In this document: positions 1-10,728 of the stretch, piece after piece | Layout: every line of letters starts with the position of its first letter | Position numbering within the stretch: the first letter of the stretch is position 1 | From: Rugalucina vietnamica | Lineage: Eukaryota; Mollusca; Bivalvia; Lucinida; Lucinidae | Assembly (NCBI GenBank): GCA_964017185.1 | Contig: OZ024877.1 | Location: 2,210,006-2,274,005, forward strand | DNA length: 64,000 nucleotides | Reading direction: 5' to 3' | Made by a program: the position numbers and the translations under genes | Notes under the pieces: model-generated | What the model was told of the DNA's origin: nothing | The model's input: the letters and a program-made list of their open reading frames with translations, nothing else | The model's database searches: none

Positions 1-1482
1 GCCTTAACCTGGTCATTGCCGACTTGTAACTTTTTGTAGACAAACGAGATGTTTAAAATAGCTCTCGGAATATAGGTTCAATAAATATGAACATATGCTT
101 TTTATAACAAGTATTCTATTTAGTCCGACAGAGAAATAGTATTTGTTCTGTGAACCTGGATTTTGCGACATCCACATGACGCCACTTTGTCAACACATGG
201 CTATCTACAGAGAAAAAAATAATAAAATGCATACCTTCTGTAACTTCTGCCTCTCTCTGTATATCAAATATGTATCGCTGTATAATACGCTGCATAACTT
301 TCTGAAAATAAATGTAAAAGGTATCACTGTACAGGTGCGTTCACTTATTAATATACCCCTGCGATATTCAGAAATAAATAGACAACTTTTCTTGTTTTTG
401 AACAATCGTCACTGGCAAGAAATAGACAACTGGATGAATTTGTTCATATAATATGTTAAGTATGTCTATAAATTTTGACTCTGTATATAAAACTTCCAGA
501 TCGTGTGATGTTTAAATGCCTAAATTGATTACATAACATATGGAGCCAAATTTTTAACAAAAATTTCGCTGATATTCGAGTTTTAAAGATTCTACAAGGA
601 ACCATGGTTAATGGTGTGTTATTTTGTTTGTAAATTATGAAAGAATAGCCATTTTTGTACTACGGCTGAAAATTTGGTGTCTTTAGAGGGTTACATCCTG
701 ATTTTCATTTATTGTACATTTAAGAATTTCATGATAAAGCGGTTGTTACAATATAAAACTAAGCATGTCAGTGTTATTTTGCAAGAAAACAAATATTCTG
801 CTAGGGCGGTTATTTGACCAAAGCTTGCTAAGTGGGTTCTTTCATAAGGTAAGCATGTCTTAAAGCACTATGGAGTCACCCATGACTTTTTATTCTGCCA
901 AAACGGGGGTTGGCATTTCATCGTACATTTCATGATTGTTTCCTACGCACCGAGGGGCTAAGTGGGCTAAATTATATTGTTAGACAATGACTCACGTCTC
1001 CTCTTCGTGAGTTTCTTAACCTCTTCTATAGCGATCAAGTCACGGAAATTAACATGTCATAATGGTATTTATGCAAAGCAAATGTTTTTTTTGTTTTTTT
1101 TTTTTTTGCATTCATCCCTATTATTGATATAAAAGGAACGTCTGTCTTTGAATGTCCTGGTGATTTCCTTGATTTTATGCCTAAACAAGAGGATTTAAAT
1201 ATCATGAATATAAACAGTGAGAGATAGCCTAAGTATGAAAATTTCTCTGTGACAGTCCCAAACCCCTATGGTATTCTGTGCCGAGAAACAAACAATGAAT
1301 TGTGTGATGAAATGTCAACCCAACATTGGGCAGAATACAAAGCCATATGTGACTCCACAGTGCCTTAAAGCATGCTTACCTCATAAAGGAACCCACTAGC
1401 AAGTTTTATTCGTAAAACCGTCCTGGTAGAATATTAGTTGTCTTGCAAAATAACACTGACATGCTTAGTTTTATATTGTAAG

Positions 1483-2813
1483 AAAAGTACAAGTAGGCAA
1501 AGATCAGGAAAAGGCGCAATCAGAAAAAGACTCCCACTCCAAAAACCAAGGTGGGAAAAAACAAACTAACAATCAGGTACTTATACCATGAAAACATTTC
1601 GTAAGCCGAATGAGCAGCTATTTTCCCAATAGGTGGCCACTCAGTTACCTTAACTTAACTAAAAATATGCAAACATACATAAGGCGCCAACAGCACAAAA
1701 ATATTTTAAACACCAAGACATAAAACAAAAAGAACCACCACAGAAGTATCGACTTGGAACGATCAGTAACACAAAGTTACTGGCGGGTTTAAATCGATTT
1801 TACACGGCCGTAACCTCACCCTCAGCTTCTGCAGTGGTTCATAACATTTAGTTAGTTCTTCGGTCCTCGTGGTGAATCTCTAACTAGTAAAATGAATCAT
1901 CAAGAACAAACAAATAAATCATGATAAACATCCTGATGAATCAAAAACCAGGACTCACAGATTCAGTAAGCTGCCCGACGATGGAGATCCCTGGGCGCCA
2001 AATAACTTACTAACTCCGGAGCTAAAGAAAAACATCAGTTGGACCCCGGTGGGCCAAGCAACAGACAAGAAGCTCCGGCCCAAACCAACTAAAACGAATA
2101 GCTTTAAGTCGGGGCCATCATAGAGTCTGACGCCCGACCCACCGGCGTGCAATTAAAGAAGACAGCATAGTTATCAACCGTGATTGGGTTAAAAACTAAG
2201 CATGCAGACTGTCGCATAACATTCAAGTTATAACCTATACGTCTGTAACGTGTTATGATTTTTCTAAACTGAAAAGAAAAATCATTACTTCCTATAAGTT
2301 TCTTTTTGTAAACCAAGTCACCATAAAATTCTGGTTCCGAAAGACCCTCACTTAAAAGCGTCTTTAACCCAACATTATATTTGAAAATCAATTCATAGTG
2401 TCTATGATAAAATTTAGAAAAGGTTTTTCGAAGTTTATGATACCGATAGCCCTGTTGGAGAAGTTTGGCCGTTAAAGATTTATTTCGAGCGTTGAAGTCT
2501 GTAACATGATTGCAGACTGTAGCAAACCTAATAAGTTGCGAAATGTATACACCATAAGAAGCACGACGAGGAACGTCACCATCCAAAAACGGAATATTTA
2601 CTATATCAAAATCAAAGTCATCGCGCTTATCATAAATTTTAGAAGAAACAAATCCATTTGCAACAGAAAAATGTAGATCTAAAAAGGGGGCTTCGGTATC
2701 CGAGATATTGGCTTTGTTCAACTGTAGTTCAGATGGATAAATTTGATTGACCATACCTTCAAAATAAGGGTTGTCAATGTTCAAAAGGTCATCGAGGTAC
2801 CTAGAAGTGGAAC
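1483..2813 (-). mobile_element. Naiad-type Penelope-like element, 3' part (5'-truncated)
   Basis: On the minus strand this holds the reverse-transcriptase C-terminal half (frame 2784-2104, from NIDNPYFEG to a TAA at 2104), then a ~600-bp 3' UTR ending in the family 3' terminus near 1483 (minus strand GCCTACTTGTAC). The 5' end stops just upstream of the YLDD motif region. It is inserted into the right arm of the foldback element. It is about 95% like the copies at 14 and 58 kb by eye. Confidence 0.85.
2046..2145 (-). promoter_or_regulatory. SECIS-like element across the Naiad stop codon
   Basis: Minus-strand sequence keeps the ATGATGGCCCC arm, TAAAG in the loop and the GGAG quartet strand, with outer arms CCGGTGGG and CCCACCGG. 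One G of helix II is T here, giving a mismatch. The geometry is explained at 14289-14388. Confidence 0.6.
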
Positions 2814-3245
2814 CGTTTTACTACGAAATTCTAAAATATACCATAAATGAAAATCAGGGTGTAAATCTGTAAATAGGGCTCATAAAGACACCAAATTTTC
2901 AGCCGTAGTACAAAAGTGGCTATTCTTTTATAATTTATAAACAAAATTACAAGCCATTTACCATGGTTCCTTGTGGAATCTTTGAAACTCGAAAATCAGC
3001 GATGTTTTTGTTAAAAAATTTGGCTCCATATGCTATGTAATCAATTTAGGCATACAACATCATAAGATGTGGAAGTTTCTTTTTATACAGAGTAAATATT
3101 TATAGACATACTTAACATATTATATAAACAAATTCATCTAGTTGTCTAGTTCTTGCCAGTGACGATTGTTCAAAAACAAGAAAAGTTGTCTATTTATTTC
3201 TGAATATCGCAGGGGTATATTAATAAGTGAACGCACCTGTATAAT

Positions 3246-3690
3246 GCGTGGCGTAACATTCTATAATACAATTTGTATAGCTGTATAATAGACTGCATAA
3301 TATTCTGAAAATAAAAGTATCACTGAATAATGCTTGGCGTAACAGTATAATACACAATATGTATCGCTGTATTATGCACTGCATTACGTTCTGAAAATAA
3401 ATGTATCACTGTATAATGCGTGGCGTAACATTATAGAATACTGGTATCGCTGTATAATACACGGTATAATTTTCTGACAATAAAAGTATCACTGTATAAT
3501 ACGTGGCCTCTCTCTGTATATCAAATATGTATCGCTGAATAATACACTGCATAACTTGCTGAAAATACAATATGTACCTCTTATTAATACGCTTAACAAC
3601 TTTCTGAAAATATAACACATATAGGTGTATCATACGCTGCATAACTTTCTGAAAATATACAATATGTATCGCAGAATAACTGTCTGATGC
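3246..3690. repeat. 86-bp tandem repeat at the foldback's right end
   Basis: Units begin GCGTGGCG or GCTTGGCG at 3246, 3332 and 3418, a spacing of exactly 86 bp, with a diverged unit at 3501 and fainter ones to about 3690. Each contains CTGAAAATAAA and TATCACTGTATAAT. A single related unit lies at about 238-330, just outside the left arm, so the unit appears to be part of the foldback's ends. Confidence 0.75.
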
Positions 3691-4300
3691 TAAACTAAAT
3701 AATGTTATGTCCCATCGCACCACTCATTCATTCGAGATTTATATTATGATGCGTAGCATCTATAAATAGCGCAGCTATACAATCTCTGACAAACTGCGTC
3801 AGGGAGTCGACTCTTTGGCTCAGTGGTTAGAGCATTGGATTTTTACCCTGGTGATCGGAGTTCAAATCCCACCAAGGATGTGGGATTTTCTTTTCAAACT
3901 ATGCATCATTTTTACCTACGAATTCTCATATTCGTAAGATGTGGGCTCGTCGGCAATGGACCATTTGAGTCATATAGTCATAAAAATGACATTCTCGTAA
4001 TCATAAATGATTACTTTCTCGAAATGGGAGTGTGTAATGTCCCATCGCACCACTCATTCATTCGAGATTTATATCATGATACGTAGCGTCTATAAATAGC
4101 GCAGCTATTCGATACAATGTATAATATAAGTACAATCTCTGACATACTGCGTCAGGGAGTCGACTCTTTGGCTCAGTGGTTAGAGCATTGGATTTCTACT
4201 CCGGTGCTTCGGATTCGAATCCCATCAGGGAGGTGGGATTTTTTCAAACTACGTATCATTTCTTAGTTACGAATTTTCATATTCGTAAGAATAATGATGA
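3690..4300 (+). repeat. Tandemly duplicated SINE-like unit with tRNA-related heads
   Basis: Two near-copies, about 3700-3950 and 4035-4290, each start near GTCCCATCGCACCACTCATT and contain a tRNA-like segment. The tRNA-like parts lie at 3809-3876 and 4162-4230: an A-box-like GGCTCAGTGGTTAGAGC and a B-box-like GGAGTTCAAATCCC or GGATTCGAATCCC. The rest is unrelated to tRNA. No acceptor-stem pairing was found, so these are SINE heads rather than working tRNA genes. Confidence 0.6.
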
Positions 4301-4482
4301 TCTTGCAAATGCAAAATAAATTTTGTCTTGTTTGAAATAAATTTCGTCTTTTCTCCGTCAATAAGCATCATACAACCATCTTTTGCATAACTTTTCAAGT
4401 ACATACTGTACATGCACAATATAGCTACAGGTAACTGTGATAGGGTGAGCAGTTACCCTAAGCTTCTGGTACCTTCCCTTAC

Positions 4483-4626
4483 CTGGTAAGTGGTTTTGCC
4501 CTCCAGTAATCCAGGGATACTTCGTCTCGGTTCTGACCGGGTCCGTCTAGATTCCTCTTTGTCGGCATTTCCCGGTGCTCTCATTGGCGACATATCAACC
4601 CCCATACTTTTACTGACTTTTAATGG
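4483..4626 (-). CDS. TRPC-like channel, candidate C-terminal tail exon
   Basis: A 144-nt exon (48 codons, phase 0 at both ends) lies between an acceptor (pyrimidines then CAG, before 4626) and a donor GTAAGG at 4482-4477. Only one frame is open. It encodes a basic, serine-rich tail starting PLKVSKSMGVDMSP and ending LLEGKTTYQ. It is on the strand of the channel exons, downstream of them, and has good splice sites. TRPC tails vary, so homology alone does not confirm it. It would need a phase-0 donor inside the previous exon, which I could not fix. Confidence 0.5.
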
Positions 4627-4874
4627 CTGAAAAAAAGATCAAGGGTATTGCTGTGAATTGATGAATAGTAAGTGACGTTAAAGTTATACAGTATCAACTC
4701 TTCGATACTATTATCTACCTTTCAATGTTCATGGTAATATATTACAGAACAACACTACCTTTGTTAGAAATAGTGAATATATTACACTGTAACGATTCCT
4801 TCTATAAAAGTAACAAGTATCAACGAAAATTGAAGTTAATATTAACTACACATTTGAAATAATGCATCTTCCAA

Positions 4875-4903
4875 ATATACTCAGCGTCAATGAAAAGTTA
4901 CCA
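4875..4903 (+). repeat. Inverted-repeat partner of the TRPC exon end
   Basis: A 29-bp sequence (starting ATATACTCAGCG) is identical to the reverse complement of 5414-5442, which covers the last codons before the stop of the TRP-box exon. The interval is 568 bp end to end. It could be the TIR pair of a small element or an inverted duplication. Flanks are AT-rich and no clear target duplication is seen. Confidence 0.6.
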
Positions 4904-5409
4904 CCACTAATATTTCGCTATTTTGAGAAATATAAATTTTCTTTCAAAAATTGTAAACTCATTCATGATTCTGGCCAAACGCAAATCGATTTAGAGACAT
5001 TCAGCAGTTCCATTTGCCCTGGAATTATGGTGCACGTGCACCACGTGCAATTTGTGATGTTCTAAAATTTTAAGAACCAGAAAGCCTGTATTTTCACAAG
5101 TCATCATGTCTTCTCAAGCCTCTAACACTCTCACTGAAAACGCAACCAAAATGGTTTAATTGTTTCAATCGACTGCTGGAATAGAGGACCTTACTTTTAA
5201 GTAGGACCCAAATTTTGCATTACTCCATACATTTCAATGGAAGCTTCTGACATGTGTCAAGGATTGCATATAATCTTTTCGGCTGTGATGAGTAACGTTT
5301 CCAATAGCAATGACGGATGGCATTCGATGTCATTAAAATGAATGCTGAAGTATCGGCAGATGTATTTTCAGAATGAATCAAATATTGCCGTGTGTTAATT
5401 GAACCTTAT

Positions 5410-5742
5410 TTACTGGTAACTTTTCATTGACGCTGAGTATATATGAAATAACGCATCAACTACACCATACAGGTGTTCACCCGTTTCAATGTATGTTTTT
5501 GTTGACCTGACCTCGATGCCATTTTTTATGATAGGCGGTGCGTCGTAGGTTCCATTAAGCATGACGTCATTGTCCTCTTCCTCTTCTACATACTCCTCTT
5601 CACTGCATCCCTCGCAACAATATTCTACCACTGCACGTGGAATACGCACGAGATTCAGCGGCACGGGTAGCACGAGCGCGTTGCTGATATACTCCATGTA
5701 GAGCTGGCTTCGTGCAAATTTCCATTCAACATCGGACTCTTC
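5410..5742 (-). CDS. TRPC-like channel, exon after S6 (TRP box)
   Basis: After the acceptor CAG at 5745-5743 the phase-0 frame reads EESDVEWKFARSQLYMEYI, then LPVPLNLV. These are the conserved EWKFAR TRP-box segment and the LPxPFNL motif directly after S6 in TRPC channels. The remainder is acidic (EEEYVEEEEDND) and ends in a TAA at 5412-5410. Either this is the true terminus or the exon splices out earlier, for example at GAG|GTCAGG or GGT|GTAGTT, to reach the tail exon at 4626. The last ~10 codons lie in a 29-bp sequence repeated inverted at 4875-4903, so the end of this frame is suspect. Confidence 0.8.
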   Translation of the reverse strand, partial: EESDVEWKFARSQLYMEYISNALVLPVPLNLVRIPRAVVEYCCEGCSEEEYVEEEEDNDVMLNGTYDAPPIIKNGIEVRSTKTYIETGEHLYGVVDALFHIYSASMKSYQ

Positions 5743-6117
5743 CTGTGTACGAGAGAGAGAGAGATGCATTTTGAGACATGTATAGAAAGAGTGCTGATCA
5801 GTATGTGGATGTAGTGCTCACAGGTTACAAGAAAACTTTAACACAATACCTATGATCACTGGCGATAAACTGGGGAAAATATATGTAAGCATTGAATATA
5901 CAAACGATAACTCAGAAATGAATTTTTTGCCATAAAACATCTACATATTGATTTAAATTTTATCAAAACTATAGAACAGAGCCAACGCATTTTTTTCTCA
6001 ATGAAAGTATGATTAATTTTGACGGTTCTTGTTCCTTGCAATTGTGTTGCATATTTGCTAATGTGTTAAGTAATGCTACAGGTGGTTAATACGAAAAAAG
6101 ATACAGTCACGACTTAC

Positions 6118-6316
6118 CGTTATAGCTTGATAGGACCTCGCCATCATAGCAATCAACATGTTGAGTAGAACCGTTACCAAGGCAATGTTAAATAGGCCAT
6201 AAATTACGTAACCGAAATTCTCAGTGACGTCATTGTCATATTCGTTCACCTTGACGACACTGGCCTCGCCTCGACCGAATATTGACCAGAACACAGTACG
6301 GAATGATTTAACTGGG
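6118..6316 (-). CDS. TRPC-like channel, pore and S6 exon
   Basis: This 199-nt exon encodes the pore loop and sixth membrane segment of a TRPC-family, non-selective calcium-permeable cation channel of the plasma membrane. The frame reads PVKSFRTVFWSIFGRGE, then ENFGYVIYGLFNIALV, then TVLLNMLIAMMARSYQ. The FWSIFG and LLNMLIAMM motifs are TRPC hallmarks. The acceptor is TTTTCAG before 6316 and the donor is GTAAGT at 6117-6112. Its first base completes a codon begun by the upstream exon (GA+C), and it ends in phase 0. The ankyrin repeats and S1-S4 would lie further upstream on the minus strand and were not found in this window. TRPC subtype is undetermined. Confidence 0.9.
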
Positions 6317-6578
6317 CTGAAAATTGAATGAAAATTCTATACATTTTATAGAGTATTTCTAATAGGGCACCGATTCATCTAAGACGCATTCAATTGAAAC
6401 CCCTGTCAATTTAATTGAAAATAGAGGGACTACACAAATTATAATATATACGTACATCACAAGTAATACATTCATATCATTCAAACAAATAATTTGGTTC
6501 TGAGCACACATGCATTCTTATATCATTCGGTAGAACCGCTACTGCCCGTCAATACTGAATGGTGTATCTGTCATATTT

Positions 6579-6813
6579 GAGCCGCATCGTGAGAAAACCG
6601 GATTTTTGCTTATGCGAAAACAAAGGCGCAGATCAGCTTCGCGGTAACCGCGAAGCTGATCAGCACCTTTGTTTTCGCTACACGGATAGTATATTTCCTC
6701 TTCTTCTTATATCCGAAATTTCAAGCTTCTGGCCTGCTTCTGTGACTGTACAGGTCAGTTTGTGTCAGACCTTGTCGGAAACCCCGAAGACCGGTTTTCT
6801 CGCGTCGCGGCTC
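6579..6813. mobile_element. 235-bp TIR MITE, GAGCCGC family
   Basis: The ends GAGCCGCATCGTGAGAAAAC and the inverted equivalent at 6813 form TIRs. It is flanked by ATTT on both sides, the likely target duplication. The middle is a hairpin (AGATCAGCTTCGCGG and its complement). An almost equal copy of the same length lies at 7425-7659. It is non-coding. It lies in the TRPC intron between the S5 and pore exons. Confidence 0.85.
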
Positions 6814-6926
6814 ATTTGGTAAAAGTGATATCCAAACAGTTTACAATTCAGATCATACAAGTCATTGGGTAGTACAAATCATATTTATTTTAAGGTGCGT
6901 TTTGAATTACATTTCAGCCTACTCAC

Positions 6927-7075
6927 TCTCCAAAGGCTTCCTCTGCAGGTACATCAAAATCTCTCTGTTCTACCTCTATAATACCCCTGACATTGTAGTA
7001 CCAGAACAGGTTCTGTAGGCCAACCATGAAGGCAGCAATAACCAGGATGGCAAGAATCAGGAACTTCAAAATATC
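6927..7075 (-). CDS. TRPC-like channel, S5 exon
   Basis: A 149-nt exon begins in phase 0 after AACAG and ends with a GTGAGT donor at 6926-6921. It reads DILKFLILAILVIAAFMVG, then LQNLFWYYNVRG. This is a hydrophobic S5 helix followed by the FWYY stretch that precedes the TRPC pore, then an acidic segment ending AEEAFG. It matches the segment before the pore exon at 6316 in both order and splice phase (2 to 1). No upstream exon was recognised. The intron above it runs into MITEs and Naiad copies. Confidence 0.85.
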
Positions 7076-7344
7076 CTGTTAATTTAAATAGGACATCAAG
7101 CTATTGCATCAATGCAATGTAAATCCCCCACCCCCGCCAAGTTCCACGTAAATGCTCTATCCGAAAGGGAAAATATGGTCGGTTTTGGTTTGTTTTCTAA
7201 ACATGCACGACTATGTGGCCAAAGGTAATTTTCAACATGCCGACTGAGTGAGAGTGACCGCCCTGACAATTCATAAAGAAAAAAAAACAGCCTTTTTTGT
7301 CTTAAGCTCCTTTTAAAATTTCAACACACTGATTTTATAACTGA

Positions 7345-7380
7345 AAAAGGTACAAGTAGGCAAAGATCATGAAGTCGCAT
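7345..7380 (-). mobile_element. Naiad 3'-terminal scrap
   Basis: Only the last ~35 bp of the Naiad 3' end (plus strand GGTACAAGTAGGCAAAGATC) are present. This is an extremely 5'-truncated insertion or a remnant. Confidence 0.6.
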
Positions 7381-7424
7381 TTCGGCCAATATTAATAAGT
7401 ATCGTCGTAAGGGCCTTTTTATTT

Positions 7425-7659
7425 GAGCCGCATCGTGAGAAAACGGGATTATTGCCTATGCGAAAACAAAGGCGCAGATCAGCTTCGCAGTAACTGCGAA
7501 GCTGATCAGCGCCTTTGTTTTCGATACTCGGATAGTACAATTCCTCTTCTACTTAAATCCGAAATTTCAAGCTTCTAGCTCTTTTCTGAGCTTGTACAGG
7601 CCGGTTTGTGTTGGACCTGGTCGGAAATCCCGAAGACCGGTTTTCTCGCGTCGCGGCTC
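7425..7659. mobile_element. 235-bp TIR MITE, GAGCCGC family, second copy
   Basis: Same ends, length and central hairpin as 6579-6813, again flanked by ATTT. It lies beside a ~35-bp Naiad 3' terminus at 7345-7380. Partial relatives are at about 44333-44490 and 52590-52735. Confidence 0.85.
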
Positions 7660-7852
7660 ATTTTTTATTTTGTAAGGTAATGTTTCTGGTATAGTTATGA
7701 AAGGAACTTGTGTGTTTATTCTCATGTAAGAAACAACCTTTATCATTCTTCCGACGCATATCTGCAGTGGCCCGAGTAATGAAGATAAGACTACTCCTAA
7801 TTCAGCCTTTTATATTCCAGGTGCACCTTCTACGATAATGTAACGAAATATA

Positions 7853-8542
7853 TACTGAACAAAAAAAGAAACGCAACAATTATATTCCACTGAATTTTGA
7901 GAAAACTATGATACAATCAGAAATCATTGCATTTTCTACTTATGCATGAGATATCAGGCTTCCGAATGCAAGAAACCGATTTTAATTTTGATGAGTATTT
8001 GCGGAGTTATTCGATGCCGACCATAAGCATGCTAAAAGTAGAAATTCACACAGTGCGCATGCGCAAGCATTAAAATAATGATACGATTTAAATCCGCTAT
8101 AAACCCCCATTCAAAATCACAATGTTCCACTCAGCAGATAACTCACGTGTTAAAGAAATAAAACAAATAAAATTGAAATTATCCCCCTTTCAATTGAACA
8201 TATAGGGATTTTGATGGTTTTAATTACGGGCTTGTGTGTCGTGGAACTTTACTTCTTTTTCGTAAATTTTAATTAGGGAGCAGTTGACATTGTTTTTTTG
8301 ATGATTTGGAGGTTCAAAAGTGTGCGCATGCGCAGAGCAAATCTTTCCCGTTTTGCATTATTTAAGACAACTAAAAATTCTCATTCATTTTTTATCGAAA
8401 TGAAAATCTGTTTTTGCATGGTATACCCTAATATCCCAAGAATGGGAATCATACAGCAAAAGACCTGAAATTATCAACATTTTACCATTAAACTCGATAA
8501 TTTTTAGTGGCCTATTGTTGCGTTTCTTTTTTTGTTCAGTAT
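7853..8542. mobile_element. Tc1/mariner-like MITE, ~690 bp
   Basis: TIRs of about 28 bp (ACTGAACAAAAAAAGAAACG inward) are flanked by TA on both sides, the Tc1/mariner target. There is no transposase frame. Two copies of TGCGCATGCGC, at 8054-8064 and 8323-8333, sit roughly symmetrically inside. Confidence 0.85.
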
Positions 8543-8705
8543 AGTTCTGATAAGCGCACACTAGGAATATATAATATATAAACTGCTGAAATAACACTAT
8601 AAAATACCATTGATGATGTCATGTTAGATTTCCAATCAATTCAAAATTGTGACTGATTGTCTAAGGTTAAGGTTTAATGTGGTTAATACGGTATCTATGT
8701 GTAAA

Positions 8706-9801
8706 GAGGTATGATTGGGCAATGATCAGGAAATGGCGCAATCAGAAAGAAAATTCCACTCCATAAACCGAGGGGTGGGAAAAAACTAAAATGACACTAA
8801 GGTACGTATACCAAGAAAACATATCGTAAGACGAGTGAGCAGCTATTCCCCAATATGAGGCCGCTCAGTTACCCGAACTGAACCAAAAATATGAACACGT
8901 ACATAAGGCTCAAACAGCACAACAAATCGACTCCAAAACACATAACAATTAGAACCACAACAGAAGTATCGCCTTGGAACGATCAGTAATATAAAATTAC
9001 TGGTTTTACAGGGCCCTAACCTCACCCTCATCTTCTGCAGTGGTTCACAACATTGAGTTAGTCGTTCGGTCCTCGTGGTGAATCTCTAACTAGTCAATGA
9101 TTCATCAAGGACAAACGAATAAATCATGATAATTACCCTGATGAATCAAAAACGAGGACTCACTGAAACCCGGAGCAAAAGAAAAACACCAGTTGAACCC
9201 CGGTGGACCAAGAAACAGACAAGAAGCTCCGGCCCCAACCAACTAAAATGAATAGCGTTATGTGGGGGCCATCTTAGAGTCTGACGCCCGACACACCGGC
9301 GTGCAATTAAAGAAGGCAGCATAGTTACCAACCATGAATGGGTTAAAAACTTAGCATGCAGGCTGTCGCATAACATTCAAGTTATAGCCTTTACGTTTGT
9401 AACGTGTAATGATTTTTCTGAACTGAAAAGAAAAATCATTCCTTCCTATAAGTTTCTTAAATTTGTAAACCAAGTCACCAGAAAATTCTGGTTCCGAAAG
9501 GCCCTCATTTAAAAGCGTCTTAAGCCCAACATTAAATTTAGAAATCAACTTATAGTGTCTGCGATAAAATCTAGAAAATGTTTTTCAAAGCTGGAGAAGT
9601 TTGCTGTTAAATATTTATTTCGCGCGTTGAAGTCCGCTACATGATTGTTGCAGACTGTAGCAAACCTAATAAGTTGCAAAATGTATACACCTTACGAAAC
9701 ACGGCGAGCAACGTCACCATCCAAAAACGGAAAATTCACTATATCAAGTTCAAATTCATCGCGTTTATCATAAATTTTAGAAGAAACAAATCCATTTAGA
9801 C
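8706..9801 (-). mobile_element. Older Naiad fragment (3' half)
   Basis: The minus strand carries the RT C-terminal region (for example GLKTLLNEGLSEPEF in 9548-9351) and the 3' UTR. It is more diverged from the other copies (roughly 85-90% by eye) and is interrupted by small deletions. Its SECIS ATGA has become AAGA, so it would not recode. The 5' edge abuts the start of the next Naiad in opposite orientation at 9802. Confidence 0.8.
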
Positions 9802-10728
9802 TAATGATCCAATCTGAAATTTTGAGACCAGGGAGGCCGGCTTGTTAATGGATGTAGACAAGGATATTCTGCTTGCCCAATGTCTGAGGAACAGCGTGAG
9901 GCTTGTCTACAGATTTGAAATTGATTGTGTACGTGAGTACAGAGGTCAAAGGTCATGGAGTGCAAAATTGTTAAATTTCTTGATATTTTATGCTATGCAT
10001 GGCTGAAAGCTCATAAATAAAGCTGATGTGGTTTAATGATTAATAGTGCAAAATATATTTTAAATGATAATTTGCTTGCCGTATGGCACCAATTTGGTGA
10101 AAATTATAATCAAAGTACTAAATGTACAGATAGTGAATGCAACTCATTCTTAACTTTGTCAGACATTGGAGGCTGGATTACCAGTTTATGCAGTCAATAT
10201 TATTTTGCTTTCCCAATCTGATTTAGGCCCGTCTGCAGATGTGAAAATGTTTATTTAGGTCAGAACAGGGGCCAAAGGTCAAAGAGTGCAATGAGTAGAA
10301 AATTGCTTAAATTGTTCTACAATGTGGACTATTTCACTCCGAATCATAACAAATACATTTCTTTATCAAAGTTTACAAATTATAAAGTTTGTCTTCCTGA
10401 TAACAAGAAGAAATACTTAAGCTTAAAATTAAAATTCATTATTGTATTGGATACTTGTCAATAAGGTTAATGGAATGGCATTACAGAGCAAATGGATTTC
10501 CCCTTAAATGGAGGAAATGTCCCGACGTGACCATAGATTTGAATTGGGCGTAAATCATCTAATCAAACAAACAAATGGATTTGCATTACCAGACATTCAG
10601 GGCATACCTCCTGAAAATGAGCGAGCAGGGGTTCTTCCATTATATTAGTATTACTGCCCATTGAAAATTCGTCATATTGCAAGTTTTGGAATTTAATCCA
10701 TACAGTAGTGTTTACAAGAAGATTCTAA

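Larger units (their letters stand above)
330..3243. repeat. Foldback element with long inverted arms
   Basis: The stretch from about 330 to 690 reappears inverted at about 2880-3243. A further inner pair, about 740-990 and 1240-1483, is also inverted. Together they form one long imperfect palindrome. The right arm is interrupted at about 1483-2813 by a Naiad fragment, since arm sequence resumes on both sides of it. The spacer near 1080-1110 is T-rich. No transposase frame was seen. A non-autonomous foldback-type DNA element is the simplest reading. The exact ends are uncertain. Confidence 0.7.

Noticed and set aside
3809-4230. Two functional tRNA genes
   Set aside because: Box A and B are present but no acceptor stem closes, and both lie in a duplicated longer unit, so they are SINE heads.
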